64,000 nt of DNA from contig QZKN01000062.1 in the NCBI GenBank assembly GCA_003598175.1, forward strand, positions 1 to 64,000, read 5' to 3'. Under the pieces are notes generated by a model. That model saw nothing but the letters and a program-made list of their open reading frames with translations. It was not told the origin of the DNA and ran no database searches. Source of the stretch: Candidatus Omnitrophota bacterium (lineage in GTDB: Bacteria > Hinthialibacterota > Hinthialibacteria > Hinthialibacterales > Hinthialibacteraceae). Position numbers and translations under genes: made by a program. This document shows, one piece after another, positions 36,701 through 44,117 of the stretch (position 1 is its first letter; each line of letters starts with the position of its first letter).

Positions 36701-36778
36701 CCCGGCAAATTTCTCCAACGCAATATGATATTCTTTTATACTTTTGTGATTGGATTTGATTGAAATCGACTGCGACAT
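33701..36778 (-). CDS. single-chain restriction-modification enzyme (type IIG/ISP-like)
   Basis: 1025 aa. The N-terminal part has a PD-(D/E)xK nuclease pattern: Asp70 in RPDG and Glu85-x-Lys87 in YWEAKD. A helical linker leads to an N6-adenine methyltransferase with motif I DPCTGTGNF (about 347-355) and catalytic NPPY (451-454). The C-terminal 400 residues should recognise the DNA target. Nuclease and methylase act on the same site in such enzymes, so no separate partner is needed and none is present. It lacks the helicase domain of classical type ISP enzymes. Low-GC codons in the 700-900 residue region hint at transfer. Confidence 0.87.
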   Translation of the reverse strand: MSQSISIKSNHKSIKEYHIALEKFAGQHVDHESAVRRAFEQLLESTAKLRGWMLIPELSEKSMGRTIRPDGTLRDVNGLPRGYWEAKDTNDSLEEEIRKKIDKGYPLTNIIFEDTQRAVLYQNKKRAFAVDLSNAQEIADLLNAFYNYTEPDHEEFEKAVDGFKERVPDLARGLADKIANAHETNAKFQAAFEQFFDICRSSLNPNLSRDAVNEMLVQHLLTERLLRTIFNNPEFTKRNVIAAEVENVITALLSKSFNRDEFLQHLDPFYVAIENAARTLTDFHEKQQLLNSVYERFFQGYCVKVADTHGIVYTPGPIVDFMCNSVVEVLQNEFGKNLGDEGVNVLDPCTGTGNFVVHLLQRVKKRDLPRFYKEQLFANEVMLLPYYIAALNIEHAYYELTGEYEPFEGICFVDTLDLADHQQQIFACMTEENTARVERQKNTPITVIIGNPPYNVGQLNENDNNKNRKYAVIDERVKFTYARHSKATNKNATKDMYVKFFRWATDRLNGKDGIVCFVSNNSFVHKYALDGMRKHFLEDFHTIYHVDLHGDVRQNPKISGTSHNVFGIKVGVGITVAVRKKSRKKRTIYYTRVPEFWRREEKYVYLNDKEFISKIKWKRLKPDNKNNWLAVGQEKEFHAFLPMGDKLSKRKKFENCTTIFNTYSRGVATCRDDTVYDFQENKLLIKVRKFVKDYNSEVDRYRREEVEDLDEFVDYKKLKWSMGLKTNLKKEKEAEFKEEKIRESLYRPFTKKFLFFDRVLNEAVYQINNIYPKKETENLLIVSSDVGYRASHYNVFISNIIPDLHLIAPVDAHQCFPFYVYSEDGVNRRENITDWALNEFRQHYQNDGISKWDIFYYVYGLLHHPGYRERYGENLKRELPRIPFAPDFHTFAKMGKELAEWHLHYEKVEPYELAWVETPDTPLSYRVEKMRLSRDRLELKVNNSLTLRGIPPETFAYCLGNRSALEWVIDQYQVKEHKRSGIVSDPNREDDPEYIVRLVGQVIRVSQETIKILEKLPQEFEKVES

Positions 36779-37000
36779 CGTTTACTATTCCCTTGAAATA
36801 ATTTCTCGGATTATTATGCCCGGATTTATGATTTCATAAACGGCTAGTGGATTTAAGTAATCCATCACGCAACCTGGTGGAGATCATCAAAATATTCGCC
36901 GGTTAACTTTTTGCCCCACCGCGCCTAGGACCATGCTTTGGCCTCTCGCAAATCGCCATCCGCTGTTTCTGTCAAGATACGGTTTTCGCAAAGATTGCAT

Positions 37001-37909
37001 TCAGGACGATAAAGCATAATCGGTCTGGTTGCCGAATCCAACGAGTTGCATGGCGCCATCCACGAAAATTTTCAGGATTGAATACGCGTCATTCTCCGTT
37101 CCCGCCCCCTCGATCATCGCCGCCAGCGTGCAGTAATGAATCCCGTTGATTTCCTGATAATCATTTTGATGATAATGGCCTTGAAAAACCGCCAACACCT
37201 TTCCCGATTGTTCGAGAATCCTGCGAACCGCGGGAGCGCTTTTCACCGTGTAATGCCCTTCGATATCCAGCCGTTGATGGAGGAAAACAATGGACTTGTG
37301 TTTCGTTTTTTGCAGATCGTCGGCCAGCCATTCCCGCTCCGCGACGGGAATTTCGGTATCCGTCCATTCATAATTTTTTTCGCCGTATGCCACTTCATCG
37401 CCGCGAAAACAGGCGTCCAAAACAATGAAATGAAAATCGTTATGATCGAAAGAGTAAAAAGAATTGGTTTGACGGACAGTTTCCAGAAACTGTGTTTTCG
37501 TAAGCGACCAGACGCAGTGATTGCCCAACACATAATGCCGCGCGCCTGCGAATTTCTGCAATTCCGCGTCGATGGTTTTCAGATAACCGATTTCCGCCTC
37601 CACCGTTTCCGCCGCATCGACGTAATCGCCAAGTTCCGCGGCAAAGTCAACAGGAACGCGATTGAATTCCGAAATGCTTCTGCGAATCTTGGCCATCGAG
37701 TCGCGATAATGCCGCGTATCGGCCGGCGTTTTGTCCGCATAATGCACGTCCGTGATGAGTCCGATTTGCATTACAGGATTTTGAGTGGTTGGTTCAGCGG
37801 CCATTGAGGATAAAGAAGCGGCGCTGGATGCCATCCAAAGCATCCCTTGCTTCAAAAACGCACGGCGGTTGGAAACGATGTGTTGATTACTCGAGTTTGT
37901 GATTTCCAT
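37001..37909 (-). CDS. Tat-exported metallophosphoesterase, ADP-ribose diphosphatase-like
   Basis: About 302 aa. The Tat motif NRRAFLK (residues 14-20) is followed by a hydrophobic stretch, so the folded protein is exported. The metal-site motifs are present: DVHYAD (54-59), GDYVD, GNHC and GHYHQND. The DVHYAD-x-RHYRDS opening and SFDHNDFHFIVLDA resemble Mn-dependent ADP-ribose/CDP-alcohol diphosphatases. That substrate class is inferred. I chose the ATG at 37909 with CGGAG upstream. It is the third of three exported hydrolases on the minus strand. Confidence 0.83.
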   Translation of the reverse strand: MEITNSSNQHIVSNRRAFLKQGMLWMASSAASLSSMAAEPTTQNPVMQIGLITDVHYADKTPADTRHYRDSMAKIRRSISEFNRVPVDFAAELGDYVDAAETVEAEIGYLKTIDAELQKFAGARHYVLGNHCVWSLTKTQFLETVRQTNSFYSFDHNDFHFIVLDACFRGDEVAYGEKNYEWTDTEIPVAEREWLADDLQKTKHKSIVFLHQRLDIEGHYTVKSAPAVRRILEQSGKVLAVFQGHYHQNDYQEINGIHYCTLAAMIEGAGTENDAYSILKIFVDGAMQLVGFGNQTDYALSS

Positions 37910-38051
37910 TTGTATTCGCTCCGATTGTAAAATTCCTTTCCGATTATCCATTTTAGTTTGATTATTTTATTACTATAAGGAGTCAACCATCGCAGAGAGA
38001 ACTCGATGAAAAACAGCGGCAATCAGGATTCCCACCACGGAATGAGATACC

Positions 38052-39395
38052 TTAACGGGACAATCGTTTGCGAACAAGATCGAGGACAGCCATCACGAGC
38101 CGAGCGCGCATGGTTTCTCCGTGTCCGCGAGTCGACACCCGTTCGCATGTAAACCCATCCGTCTCCGACCCAAACGCGAGCCAGACAAACGAGGAACTTT
38201 CGTTCGGTTGTTTCACTTCCGAGACGGCTAATCCCCAATGGGTTCCCAGTTTCTGAGTCATGCGCTTCGCCATTTCTTTTGTCAGCGTTTCGCTGAGCAG
38301 ATTGCTTTGTTTCACGAATTCGTCCGGGATGGAAAGAATCGACGCCATCACTTCATCATCGGCGGCAACATAGCCTCCACGAAAATGATGCGCGTCATCC
38401 TCCACATCGCTGAGCGCAGCCGAGATCACGCCGCCGCTGCCCACTTCGGCAATACTGATCGTCAATTCACGTTCCGTTAACAGTCGAACAACCAATTCTT
38501 CCAACGAGGAGCCGTCGTCGGCATACATATACTCGCCAATGTATTGCAGCAATTCCTTTTCCAACGCTTTTAGTCGCGCCGCGTCTTCCGGTTTATCGCC
38601 GGGAAGCATAAACGTAAGATCCACCCGCCCCAATTCGAACAACGAGCAGATCATTAAATCATCCGGCAACTTCATGTGTTCGTGAATGGTCTGATCGATG
38701 CTGGATTCGCCGATCCCCGCAAACCGCATGGTCAACGAACTCCCGATCGAGTGCGTGCCGAAACGTTGCGAGAGAAAAGGGATCAGTTCATTTTGAACCA
38801 TCGGATTGAGTTCACGCGGAGGGCCGGGAAGCGCCACGATTACCTGCTCGCCGGTATCGTAAACCAGCCCCACCGCCGTCCCGTTGGGATTCGGCAAATA
38901 ACCGCCGCGCATGGGCGTAAGCGTTTGCCGGCGCAAATTACGGCGCAAATCCCGACCGGAACTGGAAAACCGGCGCTTCATATGGTCCAACGCCGCCGGA
39001 TGTTCGTACAACGAGATATCGGTAAACTCAGCGATGGTTTCGCGGGTGATATCGTCGTCCGTGGGTCCGAGACCGCCGGTTACGATGATCAACGGCGCGT
39101 TTCGACTCGCAAATTCCAACGCATTGATCAAATCGCCGCGTTTGTCGCCAACGGAAAGGGACGCGAGACAGCGACAACCCAACGGCCCCAACGTGCGCGT
39201 AATATATTGCGTATGGCCGTCCGCATACACGCCCCGCAGCAATTCACCGCCGGTCACGACGATCACATAATCCGTCGGATTTTCACGCAGCGCAAGAATA
39301 GCCGGCTGCGCTTCGGCCTTATAAAGAGTAAAAGAGAACAAAGATGAGCAAATTATGCAAAACAGAATCTTGATAAATACAATTTTCTTTACCAT
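38052..39395 (-). CDS. exported CinA-like protein with degenerate amidase domain
   Basis: About 447 aa. A Sec signal peptide (residues 1-29, cut after AEA) precedes a MoCF/CinA N-terminal domain (about 42-215) with VVTGGELLRG, TGGLGPTDDDITRE and ALPGPPREL. In cytoplasmic CinA this domain has ADP-ribose pyrophosphatase activity. The C-terminal domain (about 300-445) matches the NMN amidase fold. The usual AESCTGG is AEVGSGG and the usual YSNEAK is AADDEV, so catalytic Ser and Lys are lost. Export of a CinA protein is unusual. The ATG at 39395 follows GAGGTGTTGT. Confidence 0.87.
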   Translation of the reverse strand: MVKKIVFIKILFCIICSSLFSFTLYKAEAQPAILALRENPTDYVIVVTGGELLRGVYADGHTQYITRTLGPLGCRCLASLSVGDKRGDLINALEFASRNAPLIIVTGGLGPTDDDITRETIAEFTDISLYEHPAALDHMKRRFSSSGRDLRRNLRRQTLTPMRGGYLPNPNGTAVGLVYDTGEQVIVALPGPPRELNPMVQNELIPFLSQRFGTHSIGSSLTMRFAGIGESSIDQTIHEHMKLPDDLMICSLFELGRVDLTFMLPGDKPEDAARLKALEKELLQYIGEYMYADDGSSLEELVVRLLTERELTISIAEVGSGGVISAALSDVEDDAHHFRGGYVAADDEVMASILSIPDEFVKQSNLLSETLTKEMAKRMTQKLGTHWGLAVSEVKQPNESSSFVWLAFGSETDGFTCERVSTRGHGETMRARLVMAVLDLVRKRLSR

Positions 39396-39425
39396 ACAAC
39401 ACCTCACTTCACGACTTCGGTTTAC

Positions 39426-39524
39426 ATGAAAATGTCCGTCGTAGGGGCGGTTCGCGAACCGCCCCTACGACGAATTTTCTTCCATCGTTGTGATCAACCG
39501 ATCATGACGATTTATACGAAAATA
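39426..39524. repeat. GGGGCGGTTCG palindromic repeat, copy 2
   Basis: Same element as 24931-25020: ATGAAAATG, the 22-base palindrome at 39446-39467, then GACGAATTTTC and a TTGTGATCAACCGATCAT tail. It lies between the CinA-like and nucleoside-hydrolase-like genes and could separate their transcripts. Confidence 0.82.
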
Positions 39525-39551
39525 TTGTGGTGCGGGCTTCCAGCCTGCACG
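39522..39551. repeat. GTGCGGGCTTCCAGC repeat
   Basis: 30 bases identical to the reverse complement of 32215-32244. It abuts the previous repeat and ends exactly at the stop codon of the nucleoside-hydrolase-like gene on the minus strand. Confidence 0.75.
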
Positions 39552-40574
39552 TTATTCTTGCACCGTTTTTAGATGCATCAGTAATCTTCTCAACGATTCC
39601 CTCATCGACCGGGAATAGGCGTCGACGTCTTCACGATATATCGTATGAATCGAGATACCCTTCTCTTCGGTTGTAATATGAGTCACCCCCTCATCATCAA
39701 TTTGAACCGGCATTTTTTTGAAGGTAAATGTGGGATTCGTTCTTCCGGCGGCGTGCAAAAACGCGGCGGTGCACCACATGCTTCGTTCCAGGTTCCAAAT
39801 CTTTTCCTTTGTTTCATCGGAAATTGGCAACGATAACGCCGGAATCGGATCGTGCAGTTCCGGTTTCTCTTTCGTCAACGCGTAAACGACATAATTTTGT
39901 AAAGCCAGCGAGCAATGATCGAGTATTTGACTTTGCTTAAATTTCCAAAAGGAGGAATACCCTTTATCGCCGAAACAGGGGACCCAATAAATCGGCAGCC
40001 GGCTGCGCATCATACAGACATACGCGCGCGGGTCCAGTTTCACATTCCATTCCTCGCGCCCGCTCGAATGCCCCGCGTTGATATAGAGGCGGGATACCTT
40101 TTCATGAAACAATTCCGGAGTGCGATTATATGCGACGGCGACATCCCGCAAGCTGCCGGTAGTGAAAATCGTGACCGGACGCGTCGCGTTTTCCAGCGAA
40201 TCGAGAATGAGCCGCACGCCGGTCTGATTCATTTCGATCTGGCTTCCAGCCGTGTCTTCCGTCGAAATTAAATTGTCGATCAAGCCGTAAGCGAAAGGGA
40301 TTTCCCGACCGGTCATATGCATAAGTTGCTTTAAGGGAATAATGCCGGGCCGTTCCGCTCCTCGTTCGCCGCGATCAATCACCACCGCCAGGATGTCAAA
40401 CTCGGGCATAGCGAACAGAGTGGCCAGATCGAAGTGGTCGTCAGGATCGTCCGGCGGATGATACAGATCGGTGGTATACAGAATCGGAATCGAGCGTTCC
40501 TCGGCCATGTCTCCGGTCAGAGGCATGAGAATCACAAGCATAAAGAGTATGCAAAAAAAATGAATTCGTTGCAT
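39552..40574 (-). CDS. exported nucleoside hydrolase-like protein
   Basis: About 340 aa. Signal peptide at residues 1-24 (hydrophobic 6-20, cut near GDMA). The Asp-rich N-terminal motif TDLYHPPDDPDDHFD corresponds to the DxDPGxDD calcium site of inosine/uridine nucleoside hydrolases. The strand TIFTTGSLRDVAVA matches the middle of that fold. Such enzymes split the N-glycosidic bond of ribonucleosides. The motif is longer than usual, so substrate could differ. I chose the ATG at 40574 with CGAGGATTCC upstream. It is the first of three exported hydrolases. Confidence 0.8.
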   Translation of the reverse strand: MQRIHFFCILFMLVILMPLTGDMAEERSIPILYTTDLYHPPDDPDDHFDLATLFAMPEFDILAVVIDRGERGAERPGIIPLKQLMHMTGREIPFAYGLIDNLISTEDTAGSQIEMNQTGVRLILDSLENATRPVTIFTTGSLRDVAVAYNRTPELFHEKVSRLYINAGHSSGREEWNVKLDPRAYVCMMRSRLPIYWVPCFGDKGYSSFWKFKQSQILDHCSLALQNYVVYALTKEKPELHDPIPALSLPISDETKEKIWNLERSMWCTAAFLHAAGRTNPTFTFKKMPVQIDDEGVTHITTEEKGISIHTIYREDVDAYSRSMRESLRRLLMHLKTVQE

Positions 40575-40685
40575 GGAATCCTCGTATTCTATCGGCCAAA
40601 CGCCGCCGATGCATGATTCATTACGCCAGCATCTTACTTTGAAACCTGTATCCACAGAAGTTCTCAAAAATTCCCTTCAAGGGGC

Positions 40686-40715
40686 TTGGATTTCGGAACG
40701 CATCCGTGATATAGT
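40686..40715 (+). promoter_or_regulatory. promoter of the B12 riboswitch transcript
   Basis: TTGGAT (40686-40691), an 18-base spacer and TATAGT (40710-40715). Transcription would start near 40722, just before the riboswitch aptamer. Confidence 0.6.
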
Positions 40716-40724
40716 GAATTACAG

Positions 40725-40915
40725 CATAACCTCGGTGGTGTTTGCAACCGCAAACCATAAGGGAAGCCGGTGAAAAACCGGCGCGGACCCGCCACTGTAA
40801 TCGGTCATGCCTTTCGAAAGTGATTCACTACCCACTGTCCATAAGGATGGGAAGGGCGAAAGGCTAACGGCCGTCAGCCAGGAGACCTGCCAGCGAGGAA
40901 TGTGTCACATCTTCG
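40725..40915 (+). ncRNA. cobalamin riboswitch
   Basis: Class I cobalamin aptamer. The conserved parts are in order: GGTGGTGTTTGCAACCGC (40734 on), AAGGGAAGCCGGTG with a GCCGG/CCGGC hairpin, GCGGACCCGCCACTGTAA (ends 40800), a variable stem, and the B12 box AGCCAGGAGACCTGCC (40876-40891). It binds adenosyl- or other cobalamins and usually lowers expression when B12 is plentiful. The terminator 70 bases downstream suggests transcriptional control. Confidence 0.95.
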
Positions 40916-40960
40916 GGGAGTGAGAAGGTGGCGCGGCTTTGGCATGTTTGAAACCTCGCG

Positions 40961-40995
40961 AAACCCCGGAACTTCGAGTGACGGGGTTTTTTCTT
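40961..40995 (+). terminator. riboswitch expression-platform terminator
   Basis: AAACCCCG and CGGGGTTT arms with a 13-base loop, followed by a run of T (the stem runs straight into TTTTTTC). It lies between the B12 aptamer and the first gene (41087), so it is the likely off-switch when cobalamin is bound. Confidence 0.88.
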
Positions 40996-41086
40996 TCCCT
41001 GCGCCCGGCCGGTTCCAGCCTGCTTTTTCATTCTTCCGAAGACCAACAAAGATCGTGATGTGCGAGAAAAAGAAAGGAATAGAAAG

Positions 41087-41932
41087 ATGAAAAAAGTAGC
41101 ATGGTTGGCAATCGGTTTGGTCTGTCAGTTTCCGCTTTTGGGACAGACACAGAATCAAGCGGGCATCTTGATTCAAAATTCAGCGGGAGCATTGATTTCT
41201 CGCTGCGTGGAATTCGAGGAAGAAGCGATCACAGTGGAAGAATTATTAAAGCGATCCGGCTTTAAAACCATCACGTCGACTTCCGCAGCCGGCGTGGATT
41301 TATGTTTTTTGCATGAAGAAGGAATCCTCCTCGCCGAGGAATGCTACACCGATCCTCACGGATATCGTTGGAACATGTTTCAATATGACGGCGCTTCGTG
41401 GTTATTCACTGCGGAAAAAATATCATCCGTCGCCGTCAGACAAGGGGATCTGGTCGGTTTCGGATACGGCCCAGAGGGCGCCGTGTCCCTTCCTCCGACT
41501 TCCTTTGACGAATTGTGCGGATTTACCAGCGTCGCGGGCGTCGTGATCGATCACAGCGACGGCTCCCGCAAGGTGTTCGTGGTGGAATTTCCGGGTGAAA
41601 CTCTCAATGGTTATCAACTCCTACAACGTAGCGGCGCGGATCTTGTCACCAATGAATATTCGTTTGGCGTGGCGATTTGTGCCATAAACGGCGAAGGCCA
41701 ACCCGGCGACGACTGCTTCGGCGATCCGCTGGGGCGGTTCTGGAATTTCAATCTGCTGGATCAGGAAAACAACTGGAGTTCTTCGATGGTCGGCGCCGGC
41801 GACGTGATCGTGCGAGACGGCGACGTGCACGGCTATCTTTACGGCCTGTGGGGAACCGAACAGCCTCCCTTCGATCCCAACGAAATCTTTACGGTTCCAT
41901 CAGCAGTCCCATCGTGGGAATTTTTATATTAA
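41087..41932 (+). CDS. secreted protein with two DUF4430-like domains
   Basis: 281 aa. Signal peptide at 1-19. Two repeats (about 35-130 and 150-253) fit the transcobalamin C-terminal-like DUF4430 pattern: an opening with TVEELLKRSGF or NGYQLLQRSGA, a Cys pair (Cys73/Cys86, Cys198/Cys210), then DPHGYRWNM or DPLGRFWNF, a Trp about 10 residues later, and RQGDLVGFGYG or RDGDVHGYLYG. Such domains occur in cobalamin-related surface proteins. The riboswitch upstream makes cobalamin binding or uptake the likely role. The ATG at 41087 follows AAAGGAATAGAAAG. No membrane anchor is seen. Confidence 0.85.
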   Translation: MKKVAWLAIGLVCQFPLLGQTQNQAGILIQNSAGALISRCVEFEEEAITVEELLKRSGFKTITSTSAAGVDLCFLHEEGILLAEECYTDPHGYRWNMFQYDGASWLFTAEKISSVAVRQGDLVGFGYGPEGAVSLPPTSFDELCGFTSVAGVVIDHSDGSRKVFVVEFPGETLNGYQLLQRSGADLVTNEYSFGVAICAINGEGQPGDDCFGDPLGRFWNFNLLDQENNWSSSMVGAGDVIVRDGDVHGYLYGLWGTEQPPFDPNEIFTVPSAVPSWEFLY

Positions 41933-41952
41933 AAATTAAAAAGAGAAGCCCT

Positions 41953-43245
41953 ATGCGATGTGAAAGCATTTGCTCCATTCTGGTAATCCTCCTTTGTTCC
42001 TTGGTTGGAAGAGGAACAGCGCAAATCGTGGAATTCGAGCCGGAAATTCGAGTCACAACCGACGACAGGCGCGCGGAGTTCTCTCGCAACACACAAAGCG
42101 CGTTTGCCGTCGATTCGCAAGGCGTTCTCCATCTCGTGTATTACGTTTCCGGAGAATCTCTTTCCCCGCCTCTTTCCCAAATCTTGCATCAGGAAATCAG
42201 GGACGGAATCGTATCCCCGCCGGCGCGGGTGGATCGAGGAAGCGTGGGAGGCGGCAGGCATCCCAGCCTGGCGATCGATGCGCATAACGCCGTTCACGTG
42301 GTCTGGCACGATCAACGCCACTGCACGGCAACGGGCAATTGGATCGACAACGTCGAAATTTATTATAACCATAAATCTCTCGGTGGATCGTTTGCAACCG
42401 AAGACCTTCGGCTGACAACCACACAAGCCGATCATCTCGGCGATAACGGCTATCTGCCGCAAATTCTCTCTGCGCCGGACGGGCGTTTGCACGTTGTCTG
42501 GTACGATTTTCACACCAACGGGAACAATGCGGATATCTATCTGCTCTCCAGCAACGTAAATGGGGAATTTGATCTGCAAAAGGATATTGACGCATACCGT
42601 CTCACATCCATCGAGGAACGGGATAACGAAACGTCCTTCTGGACTCCGGCTTTGTCGTTTTTCGGTAACCATTTGTTCGTTCTCTGGGGATATCAAAAAG
42701 GATACAGCGGATTCAACACGCTGTTATCCCGCACCGTTTCTACCGACCACACGCTGGGTGAGATCGAAACCGTCGCGGAATCGGCGGGACGGTTTTTAGA
42801 TCCTCCTCGCGTGGCGTCCGACCAGCGAGGAAATATTGGGATCGTTTACGTCGTTTTGGATGGAATCCGTTTCGGCGTGGTTTTTCACTACCGCGCGGTG
42901 GGCAACGATTGGAGCGCCCCCGTTCGCATCGACAACGCCGAGCATAGCGCCTCGCAGCCCGATCTGGCTTTTGATTCCGGCGGCAACGCGCACATTGTAT
43001 GGCAGGAAGATGTTGGCGGCATCTATACGGCCAACTTCGCCGTCGTCGATCCGCGAAACGGAGTCGTGTTATCCCGCCAAATCGTCAGCAGCGAGGAGGC
43101 CGACGCGAGAACTCCCGCCATCGCGCTCGATCCGGCAAACGATCGGATTCACATCGCATGGATAGACGCCCGAGAAGAAGGAATCCGATCCGTCTATTCC
43201 ATCCGTGAAGCAAGAACAAATATACGTTTATGGCAAATGCACTAA
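41953..43245 (+). CDS. secreted beta-propeller protein
   Basis: 430 aa. Signal peptide at 1-24 (cut after GRGTA). The rest is repeated blades of about 50-60 residues with sialidase/BNR-like phrases: VDSQGVLHLVYYVSG, AIDAHNAVHVVWHDQ, SAPDGRLHVVWYDF, FDSGGNAHIVWQED and DPANDRIHIAWIDA. Six or so blades suggest a closed propeller that binds ligands or proteins; no catalytic Arg triad of sialidases is evident. It starts 20 bases after the DUF4430-like gene, so it is in the B12-controlled operon. The longer frame upstream overlaps the previous gene and is rejected. Confidence 0.85.
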   Translation: MRCESICSILVILLCSLVGRGTAQIVEFEPEIRVTTDDRRAEFSRNTQSAFAVDSQGVLHLVYYVSGESLSPPLSQILHQEIRDGIVSPPARVDRGSVGGGRHPSLAIDAHNAVHVVWHDQRHCTATGNWIDNVEIYYNHKSLGGSFATEDLRLTTTQADHLGDNGYLPQILSAPDGRLHVVWYDFHTNGNNADIYLLSSNVNGEFDLQKDIDAYRLTSIEERDNETSFWTPALSFFGNHLFVLWGYQKGYSGFNTLLSRTVSTDHTLGEIETVAESAGRFLDPPRVASDQRGNIGIVYVVLDGIRFGVVFHYRAVGNDWSAPVRIDNAEHSASQPDLAFDSGGNAHIVWQEDVGGIYTANFAVVDPRNGVVLSRQIVSSEEADARTPAIALDPANDRIHIAWIDAREEGIRSVYSIREARTNIRLWQMH

Positions 43246-43254
43246 AAAGTGCGC

Positions 43255-43282
43255 GGGTAGAGCAAGCGTCCTGCTTGCATTT
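43255..43282. repeat. GGGTAGAGCAAGCGTCC repeat fragment
   Basis: GGGTAGAGCAAGCGTCC then TGCTTGCA, related to 24242-24300. The GCAAGCGTCCTGCTTGC part can fold into a small hairpin. It lies between the propeller and prepilin-like genes. Confidence 0.6.
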
Positions 43283-43321
43283 GTGTATAGCAAAAAAAAA
43301 TGAAATAATCTGGTACCGAAA

Positions 43322-44008
43322 ATGAATAGGAATGCCTTCACCCTGGTTGAACTGCTCGTCGTCGTCGCCGTGATCGGCGCGCTGGCGACGGTGGCCACAT
43401 TTCAGTTCATGGACGCAATCCAACGCAGCGACGCCTCCGCCTGTCAGGTCAATCTGAAAACCATCCACACCGCGCTGCTGTCCTATCGTCTGGATCACAA
43501 CCGTTTCCCTCCCGCCGACGGCCTGGCCGACGCGCAACCGCAGCCGAACGCCACCTCCTGGGGCTGCGGCCCTGCCGCCAACGGGTATTGGAGCGGGGTT
43601 CCAATGCTCCTTGCGCAGGAAGGTTACTGCTCGGAAAATGCGCTGTACTGCCCGGCTTTGAAACGCGCCTACAACCACTCCATCGAAGCCTACCCTACCT
43701 GCGGAAATTCGTCCTACGCGGGAAAATGGATTCCACAATGGCGCTATCTGCGTTTTGCCTACAATAACGCCGCTACCGATGTGGGATTCAATCAAGGCGG
43801 AGAGAACAACATCGAATGGGAATGGAATCCGGACGTCTGGCTGTTGCGCTGCCTGCATCTGGACGTCGGCCAATTCGATCCGGAACGCAACATCCGCTTC
43901 CCTTTCCGCTTTCCATCCGCCGAAAAACCGAATCAGGTATGGTACGGGGAATTCGAATTGTCGATCCACGGCCATATTAAGGAACGATTGGCGCAAAGAG
44001 TGCGATAA
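43322..44008 (+). CDS. prepilin-like protein (pseudopilin)
   Basis: 228 aa. The N-terminal motif NAFTLVELLVVVAVIGALA is a type IV prepilin signal: a short basic leader, no Gly just before Phe here (Ala instead), Glu at mature position 5, then a hydrophobic helix. The C-terminal domain has four or more cysteines (WGCGP, GYCSENALYCP, TCGNSS) that could form disulfides, and several Trp. It resembles the H-type (DUF1559-like) pseudopilins of PVC-type genomes. It is 76 bases after the propeller gene and may be in the same operon. Confidence 0.85.
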   Translation: MNRNAFTLVELLVVVAVIGALATVATFQFMDAIQRSDASACQVNLKTIHTALLSYRLDHNRFPPADGLADAQPQPNATSWGCGPAANGYWSGVPMLLAQEGYCSENALYCPALKRAYNHSIEAYPTCGNSSYAGKWIPQWRYLRFAYNNAATDVGFNQGGENNIEWEWNPDVWLLRCLHLDVGQFDPERNIRFPFRFPSAEKPNQVWYGEFELSIHGHIKERLAQRVR

Positions 44009-44029
44009 ATGAAACAATCGAGATGAATC

Positions 44030-44057
44030 TTGATCCATGTTCCATTTATGGTATACT
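44030..44057 (+). promoter_or_regulatory. promoter of the AAA15 ATPase gene
   Basis: TTGATC (44030-44035), a 16-base spacer and TATACT (44052-44057), 60 bases before the start codon at 44118. Confidence 0.55.
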
Positions 44058-44117
44058 ACCAGTGCGTTTAAAACGGATTTTCCGTAAAAAAAGGCAAGAT
44101 ATTGAGAGATAACCATA

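Noticed and set aside
41677-41952. Upstream extension of the propeller gene
   Set aside because: It lies inside the preceding gene in another frame and is Arg-rich; the ATG at 41953 begins a clean signal peptide.
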